Translations under genes and position numbers: made by a program | The notes under the pieces: generated by a model | Told to the model about the DNA's origin: nothing | Database searches by the model: none | What the model saw: the letters and a program-made list of their open reading frames with translations, nothing else | From: Saccharicrinis sp963675435 | GTDB lineage: Bacteria > Bacteroidota > Bacteroidia > Bacteroidales > Marinilabiliaceae | Assembly: GCA_963675435.1 (NCBI GenBank) | Contig: OY776216.1 | Coordinates: forward strand, 1,054,001 to 1,118,000 | Direction: 5' to 3' | Length of the DNA: 64,000 nucleotides | In this document: piece by piece, positions 9,069-18,261 of the stretch | Position numbering within the stretch: the stretch's first letter is position 1 | Layout of the letters: every line of letters begins with the position of its first letter

Positions 9069-11951
9069 TTAAAATCTTACTTTAACACCAAATAGGATTG
9101 TTCTTGGAGTTGGCAGACCTCCTGCAAAATCAGTAAACGCTTTGTTTGCTTCTACACCATTGTCTGTTGCACGATCAAATAAACCGTCGTTATCAAACTC
9201 AGGGTCGTAACCAGAATAGTTAGTAATTGTTAATGCATTTTGAATTGAAGCATAAATACGAACTGATGATAATCTTAATATATCAAGTGCTGGTTGAGGA
9301 AGGGTATAACCTAATTCTATGTTTGAGAATTTTAGGTAATCACCTTTTTCAAGCCAATAATCAGATGCTCTTCCGTTTTTATTTGGATCATCTCTAATGA
9401 TACGAGTTCTAGTTGTAGTTTTGTTGGTTGGAGTCCATCTATCTAATAAATCAGTACTCATATTTTCTAATCCTCCACCATTACGAAGTGAGTTTCCAAT
9501 TGAGTTAACAACCATATTTCCGCTAGAACCTTGTGTAGATAGTGTAAAATCAAAATTCTTATAATCTGCTGAAAAATTTAATCCGTAATAAAGGTTTGGA
9601 ATGGCACTTCCAATATACGTACGATCATCTTCAGTGATTTCTTTATCTCCATTAAGGTCTTTAAACATAAAGTCTCCTGCATCTGTTTGTAATTCTTGAT
9701 AATAACCATCTGGAGCATTTGCATTTAATGCATCAACTTCTGATTTATCTTGAAATACTTTTTCAACTACATAACCATAAAGTTCACCAACTTCTCTGCC
9801 AACATTTGTTCTACTCCAGTTTCCATCAATAGGATTAATTCCTTCACCAAGTGATAACACTTCATTTTTAAGTGTAGATACATTTGCATTAACACTGTAG
9901 TGGAAACTACCTTCTGCATTACGGTAGGTTAAGTTTAGTTCTACACCACGGTTTTCAACCGATAAGGCATTTCTAACAGGAGACTCCCAATCGTACCAAC
10001 CTAAATGAGTTGGAGTAGGAACAGTTCCTAATAAGTCGTCAACCTTTTTAATATAATATTCGGCAGTAAATAATATTTTATTACTTAAGAAACCAAAATC
10101 TAATCCAATATTAGTGGTTTTTGATTGCTCCCATTTTACACTTGTTGAAGCTGGGATATATTGAGCGGCACCAGAAACTAAATTTCCATTAAATGGATAA
10201 CTTGCATAAGGGTTAATATATCCCTGGTAACGATAATCACCTATATTTTGGTTACCTAAAATACCATAGCTAAGGCGCAGTTTTAATTGACTAATAAAGT
10301 CTATTGATTGCATAAATGATTCATTGTGCGCTTTCCATGCTACTGCTATAGAAGGAAAGTTACCCCATTTGTTTTTAGGACTAAATCTGGATGAACCATC
10401 ACGGCGAATTGTACCTGTAACCATATATTTATCATCATACGATAAGATTAGTCTACCAAAATATGAGGCTAATCTCGATTGGTATTCATCGCTGGAACTT
10501 GTTTTATCCTCTGCGTTGCTTAATTGTTTAAAATAAGGCTCAGTAAAACCTTCTGCATGTCCAAAAATTCTTGATTGTAATGAATTAAGAGCACTTTGAC
10601 CTAATAAAGCATTTATAGATAATTTTTCAAATTGTTTATTATATGATAAGGTTTGTTCAAGTGTGGTAGTATATCCGTAACCTCTATTGTCATCCATTTT
10701 AGCAATGGAATTTCTGAATCCGGCAAACCAACCAAGTTCGTATGTAGGTTCAAAATGGAAATCTTTCCAGTCTGTGCGTTCGTAACTTAAACTCAGTTTG
10801 TATTTTAAATCAGGAATAATTTCATATTCGCCATAAACATTTCCAATAAAACGATATCTTTTGGTATTGCTATCTATAGTGTTGTTCATTCCAACCACAT
10901 TAGCAGAATAGGCGCCATGTAGATCAGCACTTGCAGCAGAATAGGTTCCAGTAGTAGGATCAATTACAGGTAGAGTAGGAATAGCTGAAGCTGTATATCC
11001 TAACATAGTTCCATCGTGTAGAAAGGTCATTAAAGATTTATCGGCAAAAGTGTAATGTATTGACTCACCTACTTTTAACTTCCCTAATTTATGGTCGGAA
11101 TTTACAACAATACCATATCTTGTATAGTCTGGACCTTTTCCTTCTACTGTACCTGTTTGGTCAAAATAATTTAAGTTAATACTAAAGTTAGATACTTCAT
11201 TACCACCGCTAACAGAAACTGTATGGTTGTTAATGTGTCCTGTTTTAAATAGTTCATCTTGCCAATCTGTATCAACATCATCAACGTAGTTTGCATTTGA
11301 TGGATCATTGGCAGGGAATATTGTTAAATCCTGATAGGCTTCGTAAGCTTTGGCATTGTTAGTAGCCTCGTTTAATAAAGTTTGATATTGCTCACGATTA
11401 AGTACATCCATTCTTTTTGTAATATCCTGAATCCCATAATATCCACTATAAGATACATCCATGGCTCCTTTCTTACCGCGTTTTGTTGTAATAATAATTA
11501 CACCATTAGCTGCACGAGAACCGTAAATAGCTGCTGCAGAAGCATCTTTTAAAACTTGTATTGATTCAATAGCTTCAGTGGGTACATCATTTGCAGGAGC
11601 AAATACACCATCAATTACATAAAGAGGATCATTATTTCCAAATGATGTGATACCTCGAATTTTAATTTTAGGAGCTGATCCCGGATCTCCGGATCCTTGA
11701 ATAGATATTCCTGAAACTTTTCCCTGCAGTGCTTTACCAACATCGTTAGTTGCTGTTTTTGCCATTTCTTCAGCATCAACTATTGAAATAGATCCTGTTA
11801 AATCAGATTTCTTTTGAGTACCATAACCAATAGCAACAACTTCATCTAATCCAAATATATCAGCTGTTAATTGGACATTAATTGATAGTTGACCTTCAAT
11901 AGCTAGTGTTTTTTTACTGTAACCAATAAGTTCGAAATGATTTTTGATCAT
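9069..11951 (-). CDS. SusC/RagA TonB-dependent receptor, 5'-truncated (probably inactive)
   Basis: A 960-residue SusC-like outer-membrane importer that has lost its beginning. Family members start with a signal peptide and a CarboxypepD-regulatory-like domain of about 90 residues; here the frame opens with MIKNHFELIGYSKKTL, entering the last strand of that domain. The rest is complete: DEVVAIGYGTQKKSD (TonB-box region), plug motifs PLYVIDGVF and ASAAAIYGSRAANGVII, the barrel, and a C-terminal GVKVRF ending in Phe. The first few codons are antisense to the HTCS gene, which starts at 11937 on the other strand. Without a signal peptide the product cannot reach the outer membrane. Confidence 0.88.
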   Translation of the reverse strand: MIKNHFELIGYSKKTLAIEGQLSINVQLTADIFGLDEVVAIGYGTQKKSDLTGSISIVDAEEMAKTATNDVGKALQGKVSGISIQGSGDPGSAPKIKIRGITSFGNNDPLYVIDGVFAPANDVPTEAIESIQVLKDASAAAIYGSRAANGVIIITTKRGKKGAMDVSYSGYYGIQDITKRMDVLNREQYQTLLNEATNNAKAYEAYQDLTIFPANDPSNANYVDDVDTDWQDELFKTGHINNHTVSVSGGNEVSNFSINLNYFDQTGTVEGKGPDYTRYGIVVNSDHKLGKLKVGESIHYTFADKSLMTFLHDGTMLGYTASAIPTLPVIDPTTGTYSAASADLHGAYSANVVGMNNTIDSNTKRYRFIGNVYGEYEIIPDLKYKLSLSYERTDWKDFHFEPTYELGWFAGFRNSIAKMDDNRGYGYTTTLEQTLSYNKQFEKLSINALLGQSALNSLQSRIFGHAEGFTEPYFKQLSNAEDKTSSSDEYQSRLASYFGRLILSYDDKYMVTGTIRRDGSSRFSPKNKWGNFPSIAVAWKAHNESFMQSIDFISQLKLRLSYGILGNQNIGDYRYQGYINPYASYPFNGNLVSGAAQYIPASTSVKWEQSKTTNIGLDFGFLSNKILFTAEYYIKKVDDLLGTVPTPTHLGWYDWESPVRNALSVENRGVELNLTYRNAEGSFHYSVNANVSTLKNEVLSLGEGINPIDGNWSRTNVGREVGELYGYVVEKVFQDKSEVDALNANAPDGYYQELQTDAGDFMFKDLNGDKEITEDDRTYIGSAIPNLYYGLNFSADYKNFDFTLSTQGSSGNMVVNSIGNSLRNGGGLENMSTDLLDRWTPTNKTTTRTRIIRDDPNKNGRASDYWLEKGDYLKFSNIELGYTLPQPALDILRLSSVRIYASIQNALTITNYSGYDPEFDNDGLFDRATDNGVEANKAFTDFAGGLPTPRTILFGVKVRF
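11930..11951. other. Deletion junction joining two 5'-truncated divergent genes
   Basis: To the left, susC homology (minus strand) begins at about 11936. To the right, HTCS homology (plus strand) begins by about 11960. The signal peptides, first domains and the shared promoter region expected between such genes are all absent. No IS end or obvious short repeat lies at the joint. Compare the intact arrangement at 30475-31312. Confidence 0.75.
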
Positions 11952-14900
11952 AATGTAAAGGAACTATTCAGTTCAAAAATATTACATCTTGAAGTTTCTG
12001 ATCATTCCATATGGGTAGTATCCCAAAATAATGGCGTTTATGAGTTAAATAACAATAGTAAAGCAGAAAAAATACGAATTAAGAAGCAATATTTTAGTGA
12101 TGATTTGAATATAAAAGCTTCATATGTTGAGATTGGAAAGAATAAGGAAGTATATATAGGGACCAATAATGGAGTTTATGTATTTAATGATGCAACTAGC
12201 ACTTTTACAAAGTTAGATAGTGAAGATTTTGATTTTAATAATGTTGATGTTCAAACCATCTATAGTGCAATTTCTGAGATTTGGGTAGGAACAGAACAAG
12301 GGCTTTATGTTTTAGACAGACAAACTAATCAAGTGAAGCATTATGTTTATGATCCATTGAAGGCTACATCAATACCTCATATGAGCATAACTAGTATTGT
12401 TGAAAGTATAGAAGGATACATTTTGATAGGAACTTTGGGAGGACTATGTGTTTACGATAAAAACATAGATTCTTTCCGGGAGATTGAATTATTTCCATCA
12501 TCTTTAAATAAAAATCATGATGTTTTTATTAGTTCAATTTATACTGATAATATAGGAAATATATGGGTTGGAACTGAAAAAACAGGCTTAGTTCATTTCT
12601 ATACATTTACAAAGAAATTTCTGGCTTTACCCCAAAATAGCAGGTTTACGAATTACAATCATAATATTATTAATTCTATTTTGTTTAGAGATAATAACTT
12701 ATGGATTGGAACAGCAGGAGAAGGTTTAATTAGATATGATCAGATAAACGACAAAGTAACTAGTTACAAAACCGATTTAAATAATGATAATGCAATTCAA
12801 AGTAATTTTGTAACCTATATTTTGGAAGATACAAAGGAGGAATATTGGATTGGAACATGGGGTATGGGTGTGCAGAAGCTATTAAATATTGACAGTAAAA
12901 CTTTTGTGAATTATCGTAGCGATAAAGGTCTTCCAAATGAAAATATTGCCTGTTTTTTTTTATGTAAAAATGGAACTTTAGTTGTAGGAACTCAAGGTGG
13001 ATTAGCTATCTATAATCCTATAAAAGATGTATTTGTACCTATTGAACCAACTTGTAGAAATAAGGAAGATGCCTGGCAGGTGGGAAGTATTCAGGAAGAT
13101 AATGAAGGATTTCTTTGGATTGGAACAACCAATGGTTTATTCCGCTTTAAATCAGAATTAATTAATTATAGGAAAGAAATACAATTAAGTGTATATGATA
13201 TAATTGCTTTTGAAGAATCAAATGATTTTGGAACTTTACCGAACAACTATACAACATGTATAGATTTAGATAATGATGGAAATATTTGGATTGGAACTTA
13301 TGGTAAAGGAATTGCAAAGGCTATACCTGAAATTAATGGTACTTTTTCTTTTAAGAATTATACTGAAAAGGATGGATTAGCAAATAATGTGGTTTACAAG
13401 ATTATATCTGATAAAAATAATGATTTATGGATTAGTACAGAAAATGGTCTTTCACGATTTAATCAGGATTCATTAAAGTTCCTCAATTATTATGCAAAAG
13501 ATGGATTACGAAATGATCAGTATTACTGGTCAGCAGGTTATGAAGCACAAAATGATTATATCTATTTTGGAGGTCTAAATGGCTTGAATTATTTCCATCC
13601 GGATAGTATAGAGAATTACCCGTATAGTTCAAAAACATATATTACGAAACTTAAAGTATATAATTCCGATGTTACTGCAGGTCAAAAGCTTCATGGAATT
13701 ATGCCTTTAAAAACGGCAGCCTTTAATACAGATTCTATTCAGCTGTCATATAAAGACAATGTATTTAGCATTGAATTCTCCGCTTTACCCTATTATCTAT
13801 CATCTAAAGTAAAATATGCATATTTATTAGAAGGTGTTGATAAAGATTGGGTGTATGTAGATGCTGATAGAAGGATTGCATCTTATACAAATTTAAATGG
13901 GGGAGAGTATACCTTTAAGGTAAAGTCAACAGATCTGGATGGACAATGGATGGGTGAGCCAACAAAGGTTCTTATTCGGGTTGAACCACCAATCTGGAAA
14001 ACAACATGGTTTCAGTTTTTATTAATTCTTTTATTTGCGATTCTTATTTCGGCATATATTAGATACCGTTCCTTTAGAATTTCTCAACAAAAGAAAAGGC
14101 TGGAGCAGATTGTTAAAAAGAGAACGCTTGAGATTAAAGAGAAAAATGATCAGTTAGAAAAGAATGCTTTGACCCTAAGAGCTAACAATAAACAATTGGC
14201 GGTACGACAAGAAGAAATTGAAGAGCAAAAAACACAGCTTGAAATTCAAAAATCTCAATTAGAGCAACAAAACGGTGAGATAATTTCTCAACGCGATCAA
14301 CTAATCACCTTAAATAAAGAAGTGGAATCGATTCATCAGATGAGGATGCAGTTTTTTACAAATATATCTCACGAATTTCGAACACCTCTTACTTTAATTA
14401 TTTCGCCAATAGAAAGAATTTTGAGTAATAACTTTTCATTTACTAAAGATAATGTAGTTAATGCCGTAAAGTACATTAAGCGAAATGCTGAAAGGTTATT
14501 GATGTTAACTAATGAGATTACAACTTTTAGAAAGTATGAGGCTGACAAGGTGAAAATCACCTTAACACATGGCAATGTTGGTGACTTTATTGCTGAGATT
14601 GCAGATTCATTTAGGGAACTGGCAGAATCAAATAAAATCAAATTCAATGTGTCTGTAGATTATAATCTAGAAGATACATGGTACGATATCAGTAAGTTAG
14701 AAAATATCCTGTTTAATCTTATTTCTAATGCTATTAAATATACCAAAGAAGGCGGTGTGGTATCAATTTTAGTAACAAAAATCAAGAATGAATTTAATAA
14801 AGCGCAATTGTTGATTAACATTCAGGATAGTGGAATAGGAATCAATAAAGAAAAGCTAGATAAAGTTTTTGAACGTTTTTATAGGGATACATCCAATGAT

Positions 14901-15929
14901 AGTAATACCACCTATGGAACCGGAATAGGGCTTTCGCTTACCAAGCAAATGATTGAGGTTTTGAATGGTACAATTAGTTTAGACAGTGAGGTTGATAAAG
15001 GATCTTCTTTTAAAGTAATATTACCTATTGAGCAGTCTGATTTTCCTGAACATGTGGTGCAAACAGGTGAGCGTTCGGATCAGTTACTATTAAAAGAAAG
15101 AATTGAGCTATTAAAAGATCCAAAACCAAACGAACAGTCATTTTTTAAAGAAGTAACCGACGATAGTCTGGTTGGAAATAAACCTCGTCTATTGGTCGTT
15201 GACGATAACCGTGATCTAAGAGAGTTTTTGGCAGAATCACTTAGTGGTAGTTATCATGTACAGACAGCAATGGATGGAGAAGTGGGCTATAAAATGGCAT
15301 TAGAAAAAGATTTTGATTTGATTGTAAGTGATGTAATGATGCCTAAAGTAAGTGGGTTTGAAATGTGCAAGCAATTGAAAAATAACATTCATACAAGTCA
15401 TATTCCTGTAATTTTATTAACTGCAAAGGGTCAGGAAGAGGATTTTGTAGAAGGATTAGAATATGGAGCTGATGATTATATCTCTAAGCCTTTTAATTTA
15501 AATGTTTTACAGGCCAAAATTAGCAGCTTAATAGAAAATAGAAAGAAACTAGCTCAGCGTTATCATCAAATTGAGTATAAAGAGGATCAAACGGAGATTA
15601 AAACAAACTCACTAGATGATGAGTTTATGAATAAATTAAATCAAGTAATATCTGAAAATTATACCAATCCGGCTTTTGATATTGAAACATTTTCTTCAAA
15701 AATGTTTATGAGCAGAAGCTTACTTTATAAAAAATTGAAGGCGTTAACTAATGTGTCACCAACCGAATATGTGAATATGTACAGACTTAAGAAATCGGTA
15801 ATTTTATTAAAGAGTAAAAAGCATCAGGTGTCTGAAATTGCATTTATGGTAGGTTTTAATGATCCTAAATATTTTGGACGCGTATTTAAAAAGTTTTTTA
15901 ATGTTTCACCATCATCTTATTTAGATTAG
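11937..15929 (+). CDS. Hybrid two-component system sensor/regulator (HTCS), 5'-truncated
   Basis: A 1,330-residue HTCS paralogous to the one at 31313 (1,444 residues) but lacking roughly the first 120 residues: signal peptide and first propeller blades. What remains: Reg_prop repeats to about residue 570 (IWVGTEQGLYVLD and similar), a Y_Y_Y domain about 595-685, a membrane segment about 690-710, and a long coiled coil. Then come HisKA with His812 in SHEFRTP, an HATPase domain from about 914, a receiver domain with Asp1132 in VSDVMMPK, and an AraC-type HTH at the end. With no N-terminal export signal the sensor half cannot be placed in the periplasm, so signalling is probably lost. A terminator follows at 15971. 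Confidence 0.88.
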   Translation: MIFDHNVKELFSSKILHLEVSDHSIWVVSQNNGVYELNNNSKAEKIRIKKQYFSDDLNIKASYVEIGKNKEVYIGTNNGVYVFNDATSTFTKLDSEDFDFNNVDVQTIYSAISEIWVGTEQGLYVLDRQTNQVKHYVYDPLKATSIPHMSITSIVESIEGYILIGTLGGLCVYDKNIDSFREIELFPSSLNKNHDVFISSIYTDNIGNIWVGTEKTGLVHFYTFTKKFLALPQNSRFTNYNHNIINSILFRDNNLWIGTAGEGLIRYDQINDKVTSYKTDLNNDNAIQSNFVTYILEDTKEEYWIGTWGMGVQKLLNIDSKTFVNYRSDKGLPNENIACFFLCKNGTLVVGTQGGLAIYNPIKDVFVPIEPTCRNKEDAWQVGSIQEDNEGFLWIGTTNGLFRFKSELINYRKEIQLSVYDIIAFEESNDFGTLPNNYTTCIDLDNDGNIWIGTYGKGIAKAIPEINGTFSFKNYTEKDGLANNVVYKIISDKNNDLWISTENGLSRFNQDSLKFLNYYAKDGLRNDQYYWSAGYEAQNDYIYFGGLNGLNYFHPDSIENYPYSSKTYITKLKVYNSDVTAGQKLHGIMPLKTAAFNTDSIQLSYKDNVFSIEFSALPYYLSSKVKYAYLLEGVDKDWVYVDADRRIASYTNLNGGEYTFKVKSTDLDGQWMGEPTKVLIRVEPPIWKTTWFQFLLILLFAILISAYIRYRSFRISQQKKRLEQIVKKRTLEIKEKNDQLEKNALTLRANNKQLAVRQEEIEEQKTQLEIQKSQLEQQNGEIISQRDQLITLNKEVESIHQMRMQFFTNISHEFRTPLTLIISPIERILSNNFSFTKDNVVNAVKYIKRNAERLLMLTNEITTFRKYEADKVKITLTHGNVGDFIAEIADSFRELAESNKIKFNVSVDYNLEDTWYDISKLENILFNLISNAIKYTKEGGVVSILVTKIKNEFNKAQLLINIQDSGIGINKEKLDKVFERFYRDTSNDSNTTYGTGIGLSLTKQMIEVLNGTISLDSEVDKGSSFKVILPIEQSDFPEHVVQTGERSDQLLLKERIELLKDPKPNEQSFFKEVTDDSLVGNKPRLLVVDDNRDLREFLAESLSGSYHVQTAMDGEVGYKMALEKDFDLIVSDVMMPKVSGFEMCKQLKNNIHTSHIPVILLTAKGQEEDFVEGLEYGADDYISKPFNLNVLQAKISSLIENRKKLAQRYHQIEYKEDQTEIKTNSLDDEFMNKLNQVISENYTNPAFDIETFSSKMFMSRSLLYKKLKALTNVSPTEYVNMYRLKKSVILLKSKKHQVSEIAFMVGFNDPKYFGRVFKKFFNVSPSSYLD

Positions 15930-15970
15930 GTAATAGTATGTTATAGGGTGTAATAATCTAAAGTATAAAT

Positions 15971-16006
15971 AAAGAGGATAGCCCTAACGTTATCCTCTTT
16001 GATATA
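15971..16006 (+). terminator. Hairpin terminator after the first HTCS gene
   Basis: AAAGAGGATA (15971-15980) and TATCCTCTTT (15991-16000) form a perfect 10-bp stem with a 10-nt loop, 42 bp after the HTCS stop. Confidence 0.8.
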
Positions 16007-16029
16007 ATAAAAACGTTGTTTTGTTATTA

Positions 16030-16282
16030 ACCCGAGTTCGATTAAAATTAAAGAGCTCAGAATTTATTAAAATGCTGATATACAAGGCAAATTCTTTTTG
16101 CATAGCGAGCTATGGTAGAAGAATTTAACGAAGTAGATTAGTATTTTAATAGAAAGCCACATATAAACAACGATTTTCTGCTTCATATTTGTTTGACATA
16201 GCCCGCTATGACTTCACAAATATTCATTGAAACTCATTATTTATAAGCGGTCTGAGCCAATAATTTTATATCAAACTCGGGT
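16030..16282 (+). repeat. 253-bp palindromic MITE-like element, copy A
   Basis: A noncoding element of 253 bp whose ends are inverted repeats (ACCCGAGTTCGAT... and its near complement). A second copy of the same length lies inverted at 40505-40757. The two halves also match each other loosely over about 100 nt: GCTCAG, TTAT-AAAAT and CATAGCGxGCTATG recur in mirrored order, so the RNA or a single strand could fold into a long hairpin. Flanks TATTA and TAGTA are a possible imperfect 5-bp duplication. The ends match the IS982 remnant at 2600-2613, which suggests mobilisation by an IS982 transposase. It fills the space between two convergent genes. Confidence 0.8.
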
Positions 16283-17898
16283 TAGTACACTTTTTTACCC
16301 CATAAAGATATTCCATTACCAGATAAACCTGAATACACAATTGTAAGTTCTCTAGGATTTGCTTCCCAATCCAATTCCCTTTCGACACATAATTTAGTTG
16401 AACCAATGGTAAGGATTTTAGTTGTTACATCAAATGACCATGTTCCTGTTAAAGCGCCAGAAGCTTTGTGGTCAGACGATAAATTTAAGGGAACAGAAGT
16501 TTGTTGAGTTTTGAATTCATAGTTAAGCGTTATATGCTCCCAAGAACCCAATAATTCATCTTCACTTATTTCTTTTTTCGGAGCGTCTGCATAACGTTCA
16601 GGCATTACAACAGGCCATCCGTCTTCTGTCCATCTGATTTTACGTACATGACCTAACATAATTGCATTACTGTAGGTGTTACCTCCTGTATTTGCAGGCA
16701 AACGACCTTGCGAAGTGTAAAACCATTCTCCTGTATTTTTATTTTTAAATACTCCGCAGTGAGAAAATCCAACCCATCCGGAATGATTATCGAATTTATA
16801 TGGATGAGTAATGATAGGATAAATTTCGCCACCATTGGTAATATCACTTCCATCATAGCTGTAGTAAGGTCCATCTACATTTCTTGATCTACAAACTCTG
16901 GTGTTGTATGCTACGGAAAGTTCATCGTAAGCTAAAAACATATAATAATAGTTTGTATTCTCATTGTAAATAACTTCAGGTCCTTCTGAAGCTTGCCATC
17001 TTGAACCTGTAAATCTGGTATAAAGTGGTTTTCCCCAAGTTGATTCATTATTGATATCAAATTCGTTTAGAGGAAGTCCTGTTTCTGCATCTAGCTGAAT
17101 GGCAGCTATACCACTATGCCATGATCCATAAATCAACCAGTGTTCTCCTTCTGGTGTAACAATATAAGATGGGTCAATGGCATTAAACTTAAAATAACCA
17201 CTCCAGTTATTCCTTGAGTCTCTCGACCAATCAGTCCCTCTGTCCGAAACGGAGCAAACTACCATTCCCTTATCTTCCCAGGTATTCATTAATAAACTTG
17301 TAGACTCCATCATTCCGATATAGGCTCTTTCGGTCCAGGTGTAGTCAAAGTTCTCAGCAGTATTAGGGAGTCCATTCCCAATATAGTTGTCAACTACAAT
17401 ACTATAATACATTCTATATTTATCGCCGACTTTACGAACAGAAGGGGCCCAGTGACCAAAAACGGGATTTGCAATTGGGTCTAAACCAACTCTGGAACGT
17501 TGGTTGTTAAGTGTATCTGTAACCCAATCCGGAGTTTGAGACATGGCCATACCTTCGAATTTCCAATTCACTAAATCTTCCGATTTTCTATATAAAAAGT
17601 GTCCGTGTCCGTCATGAGTGTTACCATAAGAGGCATCTGTTCCATACATATAATAGTACTTACCATCATAAACAACAGAAGGATCATGTACATTAGCTAA
17701 ATTCCAGCCACTTCGTAAATCCCATGATGCAATGGATGAATAATCATCGGCATAAGTTGGTGCAACATAATCAGGAAACATCTCCTCTTCTTCTTTTTCT
17801 CCAGTTTTTTTCGAATCGTCTGGTTTATCGCTATCTTTTGAACATCCGTATGCAATAAAAATGAATGCAAATAAGATTAAAAATAGATTTTTATTCAT
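16282..17898 (-). CDS. GH43 lipoprotein, endo-arabinanase-like with C-terminal domain
   Basis: A 538-residue lipoprotein (MNKNLFLILFAFIFIAYGCS, lipidated Cys19), probably surface exposed. The beta-propeller has the GH43 triad: Asp72 in NVHDPSV, Asp242 in FNAIDPS, Glu305 in SEGPEVIY. Residues about 440-538 form the extra beta domain found after endo-1,5-arabinanases of this type (LGSWEHITLNYEF to ISLWGKKVY). A homologous layout is in the gene at 35847. It is the last gene of the leftward PUL, after a terminator and 363 bp, so it may have its own promoter. Its stop codon TAA is formed at the very end of the MITE. Predicted role is initial cutting of arabinan at the surface. Confidence 0.88.
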   Translation of the reverse strand: MNKNLFLILFAFIFIAYGCSKDSDKPDDSKKTGEKEEEEMFPDYVAPTYADDYSSIASWDLRSGWNLANVHDPSVVYDGKYYYMYGTDASYGNTHDGHGHFLYRKSEDLVNWKFEGMAMSQTPDWVTDTLNNQRSRVGLDPIANPVFGHWAPSVRKVGDKYRMYYSIVVDNYIGNGLPNTAENFDYTWTERAYIGMMESTSLLMNTWEDKGMVVCSVSDRGTDWSRDSRNNWSGYFKFNAIDPSYIVTPEGEHWLIYGSWHSGIAAIQLDAETGLPLNEFDINNESTWGKPLYTRFTGSRWQASEGPEVIYNENTNYYYMFLAYDELSVAYNTRVCRSRNVDGPYYSYDGSDITNGGEIYPIITHPYKFDNHSGWVGFSHCGVFKNKNTGEWFYTSQGRLPANTGGNTYSNAIMLGHVRKIRWTEDGWPVVMPERYADAPKKEISEDELLGSWEHITLNYEFKTQQTSVPLNLSSDHKASGALTGTWSFDVTTKILTIGSTKLCVERELDWEANPRELTIVYSGLSGNGISLWGKKVY

Positions 17899-18261
17899 AT
17901 ATAAATTTTGTTTTTAAATACCACAACAACCCGCTAAACACTTCATTTTCGCCTTCGGATAGATCTACTTTGTTGTGATTGATTATACTATCTTTAATTA
18001 TTTCACAATTTCAAAATAAGCTAATAATTAGGTGTTTTAGGTGGACTATATTTTATTTCATGTAGAGATATAGATAATATTAGAACTTAAAAGACACTTC
18101 GATTTTATCTGCACTTATTTAGTTGTGTTTAATTGAACTAATTACAACTATTTATAAGGGGGATTAGTAATAGAGGTACTAATCAAAATATTAATGGTAA
18201 AAAAAAACCGCGAAGGAAAAAATATCCTTTGCGGTTTTAATATAAAAAAAGCTATCTAGTA
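17899..18261 (-). other. Intergenic region between SusD and GH43
   Basis: A 363-bp AT-rich gap. It contains the operon terminator at 18205-18240. I see no other gene, RNA or clear promoter in the rest, although the GH43 gene downstream needs either read-through or a promoter here. Confidence 0.6.
18205..18240 (-). terminator. Hairpin terminator of the SusCD operon
   Basis: AAAACCGCGAAGGA and TCCTTTGCGGTTTT pair over about 14 bp with one G-T pair, with T-rich sequence on the minus-strand 3' side. It lies 21 bp after the SusD stop. Confidence 0.85.

Noticed and set aside
9069..15929. Treating the susC and HTCS genes at this locus as fully functional because their frames are open
   Set aside because: Both lack the signal peptide and first domain that the paralogues in the same window have, and their starts overlap.
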